Both the position numbers and the translations under genes were made by a program. A stretch of 64,000 bases of DNA from Clostridium sp. BSD9I1. Its GTDB lineage: Bacteria > Bacillota > Clostridia > Clostridiales > Clostridiaceae. Below, in pieces: positions 58,144 to 64,000 of this stretch. The notes beneath the pieces are model-generated. The model ran no database searches. It had not been told where the DNA came from and saw only the letters and a program-made list of their open reading frames with translations. Numbering within the stretch: the stretch's first letter is position 1; each line of letters opens with the position of its first letter. The stretch covers positions 124,001 to 188,000 of the forward strand of contig NZ_FYAM01000027.1 in the NCBI RefSeq assembly GCF_900185645.1, read 5' to 3'.

Positions 58144-59472
58144 ATGTCTAAGCACAACAAAGTTATAAATTATATTACTTCCCTTCAAGTGGGAGCTAAG
58201 ATTTCTGTAAGAACTATGGCATCTAATTTAAATATAAGTGAGGGAACTGCCTATAAGGGAATTAAGGAATGTGAGGCATTAGGACTTGTAACAACTATCC
58301 CAAGAATAGGTACCGTTAGAATAGAAAAGCTTGAAAGAAAAAGTGAACATATGCTGACTTTTGGAGAAGTTGTAAATATAATTAATGGGAATTTAGTTGC
58401 AGGTAAAGATGGAATTCATAAAACTCTAAATCAATTTGTAATAGGGGCAATGACTCCCGAAGCAATAAGCGAGTATATATATGAAGGATGTATCGTAATT
58501 GCAGGAAATAGAGAAATAGTTCATAGATTGGCTTTAGAAAAAGGTTGTGGTGTTATAATAACTGGAGGATTTAAGTGTAGTGAGGATATAAAAGACCTTG
58601 CGAATGAATTTAAGCTTCCAGTAATACTAACTCCTTACGATACCTTCACTATAGCTACTATGATAAATAAGGCCATGTCTGAAACCATGGTTAAGAAGGA
58701 TATTGTATTGGTAAAGGATGTTATGGATATACAGTATCCTTTTTTAAAGACTGAAGATAAAATAACAAGGCTTAAAGAGCTTACATTAGAGGCTTCAGAA
58801 GCTTTATTTTCTGTAGTAAATGATGATATGAAGCTGGTGGGGGTTGTAGGACTTAAAAATCTTTCATCTAAAATAGGAGATGATGAAAAGATAGAGAGAA
58901 TAATGGATAAGAATTTTTTATTCTTAGAAATTGGCGATACTGCAGCATATGCAGCGCATTTAATGGAAAGTCAAGCAATGGAGTTTTGTCCAGTAAATTA
59001 TAATAAAAAACTAGTTGGTGTATTAAAAAGGGAAAATATAATAAGAGCTCTCAAGCGTGTGAGTAATCAGCTACAAGTGGGAGAAAACTTAGAGTCAATA
59101 ATACTTAAAAAGTTTAATTGTGAAAAGAGAGAGGACAAAGTTTGTTTCTCAGGTAAGATTGTACCTGAAATGCTTGATCCCATAGGTACTGCATCCTGGG
59201 GGGCATTAAACATGCTATTAACTACTGTGGGAATGCTTGCAATTAAGGAAAGAGACACCATTAATTTAATTGTTGATAATGTATCTACATACTTTGTAAA
59301 GCCGATGCAAATGGATGAGAAGGTAGATATATATGCTGAAATAATGGATTATGGAAGAAATTCTTGTAAAATAGTTGGAAGAAGTTTTTATAAAGTAGAA
59401 GTGGAGATGAATAATGGCAAGGGTGATTTAATAGCAAAATGTATGATGCTGGCGAAGGCGATACGTAGTTAG
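58144..59472 (+). CDS. YtoI-like regulator (HTH, DRTGG, CBS pair, hotdog thioesterase-like)
   Basis: A 442-residue multidomain protein. An N-terminal helix-turn-helix (about 15-60: SVRTMASNLNISEGTAYKGIKECEALGLVTT) is followed by a DRTGG domain (about 75-185: IAGNREIVHRLALEKGCGVIITGG). A CBS pair (about 190-310) and a C-terminal hotdog-fold domain (about 325-440) follow. This is the architecture of B. subtilis YtoI, whose function is unknown; the CBS pair points to adenine-nucleotide sensing. It lies directly between whiA and dnaE. Confidence 0.9.
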   Translation: MSKHNKVINYITSLQVGAKISVRTMASNLNISEGTAYKGIKECEALGLVTTIPRIGTVRIEKLERKSEHMLTFGEVVNIINGNLVAGKDGIHKTLNQFVIGAMTPEAISEYIYEGCIVIAGNREIVHRLALEKGCGVIITGGFKCSEDIKDLANEFKLPVILTPYDTFTIATMINKAMSETMVKKDIVLVKDVMDIQYPFLKTEDKITRLKELTLEASEALFSVVNDDMKLVGVVGLKNLSSKIGDDEKIERIMDKNFLFLEIGDTAAYAAHLMESQAMEFCPVNYNKKLVGVLKRENIIRALKRVSNQLQVGENLESIILKKFNCEKREDKVCFSGKIVPEMLDPIGTASWGALNMLLTTVGMLAIKERDTINLIVDNVSTYFVKPMQMDEKVDIYAEIMDYGRNSCKIVGRSFYKVEVEMNNGKGDLIAKCMMLAKAIRS

Positions 59473-59513
59473 TAACCAGTGACCAGTAACCAGGTGCTAG
59501 CCGCTGGCGACTT
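59471..59513. repeat. Short tandem ACCAGTRACCAG repeats before dnaE
   Basis: AGTAACCAGTGACCAGTAACC repeats the unit TRACCAG three times and runs into CAGGTGCTAGC. The CTAG core resembles the arms of the nested palindromes at 37417 and 51617. Confidence 0.55.
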
Positions 59514-59576
59514 GAGATTTAACATAAAAGCTAAATTTTAAATTAAACTAAATATACTAAAGAAGGGAGAGATATT

Positions 59577-60782
59577 ATGGAACAAGCGGTAAATCGGCCT
59601 CGGTGGGTAAGCTTGCATCAACATACAGGGTATTCCCTTTTAGATTCTTCAGCAAAAATCCCTGATCTTATAAAAAGAACTAAGGAATTAGGCATGGACA
59701 GCATTGCTATAACGGATCATGGAGTGATGTATGGATGCGTAGAATTTTATCAAGAAGCTAAGGAACAAGGCATAAAGCCTATAATAGGTTGTGAGATATA
59801 TGTAGTACCAAAGTCTATGCATATAAAAGTAAATGACAAAGAAAATGACATATATCATTTGGTTCTTTTAGTGAAAAATGAAAAGGGCTATGAAAACTTG
59901 ATGAAGATAGTGTCTAAGGCATCTATAGAGGGATTTTATTACAAACCAAGAGTGGATCATGAAGTTTTAAGAGAACATAGCGAAGGGCTTATTGCATTAA
60001 GTGCCTGCTTAGGTGGAGAAATACAAGCCTACATATTGCAGGATAATATACAAAAGGCAGAGAAAACAGCGTTGCTATATAAGGAAATATTTAAAGATGG
60101 ATTTTACTTAGAACTTCAATATCATGGCATGAAAGAACAGCTTAAGGTAAATAAAGAGATAATCGAAATGTCCAAAAGGCTTAATATACCATTAGTTGCA
60201 ACTAATGACGTTCATTATATTAAAAAAGAAGACTATAGATCCCATGATATACTTCTTTGCATACAAACAGCAAAAACTGTAGATGAAGAGGAGAGAATGA
60301 GATATCCTTCAGATGAGTTTTATTTGAAATCTCCTGAGGAAATGTATGAACTGTTTTCACACGTACCTGAGGCGCTGGAAAATACGGTTAAGATTGCAGA
60401 GCAGTGTAATTTTGATTATGAGTTTCATAAATCCAAGCTGCCCAGTTTTCCGCTGCCTGAAGGAACAGATCATTATGAGTATTTAAAGGATGTATGTTTA
60501 AAAGGCTTAGAGGAAAGATATGAAACTATAACTGAAGAGCTTATTCAAAGGCTTGAATATGAGCTTGGAGTTATAAATCAAATGGGGTATGTGGATTACT
60601 TCCTTATAGTTTGGGATTTTATAAGATTTGCAGTAGAAAGCGGTATACCAACTGGTCCTGGAAGGGGTAGTGCAGCGGGATCCTTAGTTGCATACACATT
60701 GGGGATAACTAAGATTGATCCTATTAAGTATAATTTGCTTTATGAGAGATTTTTAAATCCTGAAAGAATAAGTATGCCAGAT
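59577..60782 (+). CDS. dnaE: DNA polymerase III alpha subunit, exon 1 (codons 1-402)
   Basis: This encodes the first 402 residues of the replicative polymerase DnaE. The PHP domain starts at once ([32 protein letters not shown]). The polymerase palm begins near the end with [22 protein letters not shown] and NPERISMPD. The frame then meets TAA at 60783-60785, where every DnaE continues with catalytic Asp residues. The missing continuation, IDSDFCYERRQEV, resumes at 61998 in the right phase. The last exon base is T, as group I introns require. Ribosome site AAGGGAGAG. The full gene is split by at least two introns. Confidence 0.95.
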
Positions 60783-60828
60783 TAAATATCAACTGTTTAA
60801 GCTTCTCTTTTAATAAGGAGATGATCTT

Positions 60829-61656
60829 TTGAAAAGATTCGAATTGGATAACTACAAAGTAGATATTATTAATCTCTATCAAAATCAAGGATTATCATGT
60901 GATAAAATTGCAAAAGCTTATGGAGCTAGTTTATGTGGAATATACGATGCGTTAAGAAGATGGAAGGTTCCGACAAGAAACTTAAGTAAAAGTCATAAAG
61001 TATATAAAATAAATGATAGCTTCTTTAAGAAAATTGATACTGAAGATAAAGCCTATTGGTTAGGATTTATTTATGCAGATGGATTTATTACTATGCCACA
61101 TAGCTTTGGATTATCATTAGCTGCAAAAGATAAATCTCATTTAGTAAAGCTATTAAAATGTTTAGAAAGTAACTATCCTTTGCATGATTATGAAACAGAT
61201 GGTAAGTACGGTAAACATCCATACTCCAGACTACTAATAAATAACGAAGAAATTTTCCGTGATTTACAGGATAAAAATGTAAGGCTTAGAAAAACATTAA
61301 TAATAGAGTTTCCTAATGAGGAAGTGCTACCTAAAGAGCTATATAAGCACTTCATTAGAGGGTATTTTGATGGAGATGGTAGTTTGATTTTATCTGAAGG
61401 GTCTATTAACTTTAAGATATGTGGAACTAAAGAATTTTTATTTAAGTTTATACAAATATTTAACGAAGTGTCTAAATATGACTTTAAGTACAAACTATAT
61501 AAAAGAAATAAGGATAACAAAAATAACTATTACTTAAGTTATGGTGGATTAAGAAAAGTATATTCTATTTTAAGTTATCTATATAAAGATTCCACAATTT
61601 TTTTGGATAGAAAGAAAGAAAAATATAAAAAATTAGAAGAGATTTTTTACAGTTGA
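60829..61656 (+). CDS. LAGLIDADG homing endonuclease in dnaE intron 1
   Basis: A 275-residue protein starting with TTG at 60829, eight bases after AAGGAG. An N-terminal helix-turn-helix (about 5-50: DIINLYQNQGLSCDKIAKAYG, IYDALRRWKVPTR) precedes two LAGLIDADG helices, YWLGFIYADGFI (about 73) and FIRGYFDGDGSL (about 176), each with the acidic residue of the nuclease site. It is intact and so probably active. Homing endonucleases cut intronless alleles and spread the intron, and some also act as maturases. It belongs to the same family as the endonuclease of intron 2. Confidence 0.93.
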   Translation: MKRFELDNYKVDIINLYQNQGLSCDKIAKAYGASLCGIYDALRRWKVPTRNLSKSHKVYKINDSFFKKIDTEDKAYWLGFIYADGFITMPHSFGLSLAAKDKSHLVKLLKCLESNYPLHDYETDGKYGKHPYSRLLINNEEIFRDLQDKNVRLRKTLIIEFPNEEVLPKELYKHFIRGYFDGDGSLILSEGSINFKICGTKEFLFKFIQIFNEVSKYDFKYKLYKRNKDNKNNYYLSYGGLRKVYSILSYLYKDSTIFLDRKKEKYKKLEEIFYS

Positions 61657-61659
61657 TAT

Positions 61660-61997
61660 TAGTCGTGTACGGTAGAAATACTGTGCTTAAAGAGCCTCGA
61701 ATTGCGGGAAAGTCCTGAGAGCCCTATAAACCAAAGCAAAAGATTGAGATTATATCTAAGTGTAATGGTGGTATAACCATAAAAATTATAGGGATTTGAA
61801 TTGGTCAGGTTCTGCTGGATAACCCGCAGCCAAGCCTTGATGAGAGGAAGGTTCAACGACTAGTGCGAGGGCACGTAGGGATTTTTATATCTCGAAGCGG
61901 GGCAACCTAAACCGTTAAGGTCGGTAGGTGAAGATATAGTCTATACCCACTGCTTATAAGTAGTGTTAAAGTATCTTGAAAAAGAGGGTAGTTATAG
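61660..61997 (+). ncRNA. Group I ribozyme core of dnaE intron 1
   Basis: Core pairings can be read directly. A hairpin capped by GAAA (P2, about 61674-61689) comes first. P3 pairs CCTCG (61695-61699) with CGAGG (61866-61870). P4 pairs GCGGG (61704-61708) with CCCGC (61823-61827). The R strand is GTTCAACGACTAG (61851-61863) and S is AAGATATAGTC (61931-61941), giving P7 GACTA/TAGTC. P9 is CACTGCTT with AAGTAGTG (about 61949-61966). R and S resemble subgroup IA introns of phages and bacteria. Intron 3' end is the G at 61997. Confidence 0.9.
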
Positions 61998-63057
61998 ATA
62001 GACTCTGACTTTTGTTATGAAAGAAGACAGGAAGTAATAGATTACGTAGTAGATAAGTATGGTAAAGAAAATGTATCTCAAATTGTAACCTTTGGAACTA
62101 TGGCAGCAAGAGCATGCATTAGGGATGTAGGTAGAGCAATGAACTATCCTTATTCTGAAGTGGACAGAATAGCTAAGATGATTCCAACTATGCTGAATAT
62201 AACCATAGATAAGGCGTTAGAGTTAAATCCAGAACTTAGTACAGCTTATGAAGAAGAGCCAAGAACTAAAGATCTCATAGATGTGGCAAGAGCTTTAGAG
62301 GGGCTGCCAAGACATACTTCTACTCATGCGGCAGGAGTTGTAATAGCTTCAAACCCGTTAGTAACCTATGTACCACTTCAAAGAAATGAAGGAAACATTG
62401 TAACTCAATTTACCATGGGAACTTTAGAAGAGCTTGGGCTTTTGAAGATGGATTTCTTGGGGCTTAGAACACTAACTGTTATGACAGATGCGGTAAACAT
62501 GATAAAAGAAAATAAAGGAATAGAAATAGATTTAGACAGTATAAGCTTTGATGATAAAAATGTATATAAGATGCTTGGCGAAGGAAAAACTGTAGGAGCC
62601 TTTCAGCTAGAGTCCTCGGGGATGACATCCTTTATGAAGGATTTAAAACCGGATTCTTTTGAGGATATAATAGCTGGAATAAGTCTTTACAGACCAGGTC
62701 CTATGGCGGAAATACCAAGGTATGTTGAAAATAAAAGGCATCCAGAAAATGTTGAATATGAAACTCCTCAGCTTGAGCATATACTAAATGTCACCTATGG
62801 AGTAATGGTATATCAAGAACAGGTTATGCAAATAGTTAGAGATCTAGCAGGATACTCCATGGGGCGTGCAGACTTAGTTAGACGTGCTATGTCTAAGAAA
62901 AAGCACAAAGTTATGGAGGAAGAACGCAAAAACTTCATATATGGAATTATAGATGAAAATGGTAATGTAGAAGTACCAGGATGTTTAAGAAATGGTATTA
63001 GTGAGGCAGCTGCAAATAAAATATTTGATCAAATGATGGATTTCGCGAGTTATGCAT
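61998..63057 (+). CDS. dnaE: DNA polymerase III alpha subunit, exon 2
   Basis: The frame starts ATAGACTCTGAC and reads IDSDFCYERRQEVIDYVVDKYG without a start codon, then continues through MAARACIRDVGRAMNYPYSEVD, LPRHTSTHAAGVVIAS, FLGLRTLTVM, SLYRPGPMAEIPRYVENK and VYQEQVMQIVRDLAGYSMGRADLVRRAMSKKK to DFASYAF. These are palm, thumb and finger motifs in the normal order. Standard DnaE goes on FNKSHAAAY, but here it breaks off and meets a stop at 63066-63068. The ATG at 62100 is internal and not a start. The remaining exon lies beyond the window. Confidence 0.93.
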
Positions 63058-64000
63058 TCGTATCTTAACCTATAAGAATATAAAAGAAGTGTAAGGAAAT
63101 AATAAATATGGGTGATATTATGAAGATTCCTTACAATTATCTAACAGAGGATAACAAGAAAAATATAATAGAAACATTCTATGATAGTAAGAATTTATGT
63201 TTTAAGGAAATCTCTGAATTACTAGGTTTTTCTGAAAGGGCCATTTCAAGAGTATTAAAGGAAAATAACATAAATACCAAAAGAAAAAATAGATATACAT
63301 TAAATGAAAACTACTTTAATAATATAGATACTCAAGATAAAGCGTATATATTAGGACTTTTGTATGCCGATGGTTTCGTTGGAGATGAACATTACAATAA
63401 TGTGGTTTTAGGCATGAAGGATAAAGACATAATTGAGAAAGTAGCACAATGTATAGACTATAGTGGGGAAATTAGAAAAGGAAATAAGGGAGGATTTGAA
63501 AACTCTACTTATTTATGTATAATAAATATTTCTTCAAAAATAATGACTGATGATCTAAGAAGATATGGACTTTATCCAAACAAGTCATTGACAATGAAGA
63601 ATTTTCCCTTAATACCCGAAGAGTTAGAAAGACATTTTATAAGAGGATATTTTGATGGGGATGGTAGTGTAGTTTTAAGTAAAAATAGTTCTTATTATAA
63701 AGGGCAAGGCTTCATAAAAAAATATGAATATCCTACAATACAGATAACCTTTTTAGGTACAGAGGCCTTTATTAGAAAATTAGCAGAGAAAATGAATTTA
63801 AATCATGTTCTTATTAGAAATACCAAAACATTGCTAATAAAAGAATTAAGAATATCTTCTAAAAAAGAATCTTCAAAGATATTCGGGTTTTTATATAAGG
63901 ATGCAGATATTTTTCTTGAACGTAAGTATAAAAAATGGTTAAGTTTTGAGAGTGCCTATATGAAGAAATTTATATAGCAAACAGGGTGAATTGCGGGAAA
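63058..64000 (+). mobile_element. Group I intron 2 in dnaE, 5' part
   Basis: The insert follows codon GCA and the first T of the Phe codon in ASYAF-NKSH. A good P1 is visible: exon end TGCAT pairs with guide GTGTA (63091-63095), with U-G at the cut, enclosing a loop of about 30 bases. An endonuclease gene (63108-63977) follows. The window then ends in GAATTGCGGGAAA (63988-64000), identical in 13 bases to the P-strand region of intron 1 (61699-61711). The catalytic core and 3' splice site lie outside the window. The 5' boundary could also be one base later. Confidence 0.85.
63108..63977 (+). CDS. LAGLIDADG homing endonuclease in dnaE intron 2
   Basis: A 289-residue protein from ATG at 63108 (AAGGA upstream; ATG at 63120 with GGTGAT close by is an alternative). 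An N-terminal helix-turn-helix (FKEISELLGFSERAISRVLKENNINTKRK) is followed by LAGLIDADG helices YILGLLYADGFV (about 81) and FIRGYFDGDGSV (about 176), each with its acidic residue. Same architecture and several identical blocks as the intron 1 enzyme (KAY-LG--YADGF and HFIRGYFDGDGS), so both descend from one family. Its stop lies 13 bases before the intron core begins. Confidence 0.93.
   Translation: MGDIMKIPYNYLTEDNKKNIIETFYDSKNLCFKEISELLGFSERAISRVLKENNINTKRKNRYTLNENYFNNIDTQDKAYILGLLYADGFVGDEHYNNVVLGMKDKDIIEKVAQCIDYSGEIRKGNKGGFENSTYLCIINISSKIMTDDLRRYGLYPNKSLTMKNFPLIPEELERHFIRGYFDGDGSVVLSKNSSYYKGQGFIKKYEYPTIQITFLGTEAFIRKLAEKMNLNHVLIRNTKTLLIKELRISSKKESSKIFGFLYKDADIFLERKYKKWLSFESAYMKKFI

Larger units (their letters stand above)
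60783..61997 (+). mobile_element. Group I intron 1 in dnaE with LAGLIDADG endonuclease gene
   Basis: Insert of 1,215 bp between PD and IDSD codons of dnaE. Removing 60783-61997 restores ...ISMPD-IDSDFCYERR... exactly. The 5' exon ends in T and the intron ends in G, the group I rule. It holds an endonuclease gene (60829-61656) and then the catalytic core (about 61660-61997). P1 is not convincing: the best guide is GTTT near 60794, pairing with AGAT at the exon end (U-G at the splice site), only four pairs. The core is well supported, so group I is a firm call. Confidence 0.92.

Noticed and set aside
59577-63068. dnaE as a pseudogene with frameshifts
   Set aside because: Removing the first insert restores the exact conserved protein, both breaks lie in conserved codons, and a group I core is present. 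Random decay would not do this.
62100-63068. Separate 322-residue protein starting at 62100
   Set aside because: DnaE coding similarity continues upstream in the same frame to 61998. The ATG is an internal Met of TFGTMAARA.
60783-63977. dnaE interruptions as inteins
   Set aside because: Exon 1 runs into an in-frame stop three bases after the break, and the endonuclease genes have separate ribosome sites. No Cys/Ser first residue or HN-C/S/T end is present.
1-64000. CRISPR arrays, tRNA or rRNA genes
   Set aside because: No regularly spaced direct repeats, no cloverleaf-like sequences and no rRNA-like stretches were noticed. A tRNAscan or MinCED run would settle it.

Overview
The window is AT-rich, densely coded, and looks like a chromosome segment of a motile, spore-forming Clostridium (Firmicutes, probably cluster I / sensu stricto). 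This rests on gene content and order: a clostridial chemotaxis operon, rubrerythrin, a GerS-like lipoprotein beside alanine racemase, NdoAI/EndoA, T-box, SAM-I and c-di-GMP-I riboswitches, and the blocks ftsEX-ctp-PDZ-uvrBA and rapZ-yvcK-whiA. No species can be named from the sequence alone.

Layout. (1) 1-7208: chemotaxis operon, with the 3' end of cheA, then cheW, an MCP, cheR, cheB, a CheX/CheC-like gene and a second MCP. (2) 7.5-22.6 kb: signalling-rich accessory region. It holds an FAH-family enzyme, an MCP behind a c-di-GMP-I riboswitch, a dipeptidase, a dCache MCP with its own promoter and structured leader, rubrerythrin, small hypotheticals, an HD phosphohydrolase, a membrane PAS-GGDEF protein followed by an MCP with a paralogous sensor, and a second GGDEF protein. 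(3) 22.2-29 kb: cupin, a DUF3892-like protein, a HAD phosphatase, YihY, a flavin oxidoreductase, a SAM riboswitch with its NhaC/MetT-type transporter, an EamA transporter, and two large palindromic elements. (4) 29.4-34.5 kb: DUF6514-like protein, acpS, nnrD, gerS-like, alr, ndoAI-ndoA. (5) 34.7-50.5 kb: YitT, ftsE, ftsX, ctp protease, a PDZ membrane protein (MinJ-like position), uvrB, uvrA, FHA, FtsW/RodA, PBP, YhaM-like nuclease, and tyrS on the minus strand with a T-box. (6) 51-59.5 kb: YdjM-like membrane protein, uvrC, murB, rapZ, yvcK, whiA, YtoI-like. (7) 59.6-64 kb: dnaE, interrupted twice.

The most striking feature is dnaE. Its frame stops after 402 codons at the polymerase catalytic motif, resumes 1,215 bp later at the exact next codon, and stops again about 1 kb further on inside a second highly conserved motif. 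Each interruption carries a LAGLIDADG homing-endonuclease gene. The first also carries a recognisable group I intron core (P3, P4, P7 and the conserved R and S strands). The second has a matching intron core start at the last bases of the window. I read these as two self-splicing group I introns inside the essential replicative polymerase gene, not as inteins or a dead gene.

The signalling part reads as a linked c-di-GMP and chemotaxis network. Two diguanylate cyclases lie within 13 kb of an MCP controlled by a c-di-GMP riboswitch. One cyclase shares its extracellular sensor with the MCP next to it. The two MCPs of the che operon end in an EFGKY tail that fits the CheR-binding pentapeptide pattern. 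Intergenic regions also carry several long palindromes that look like dispersed repeats.
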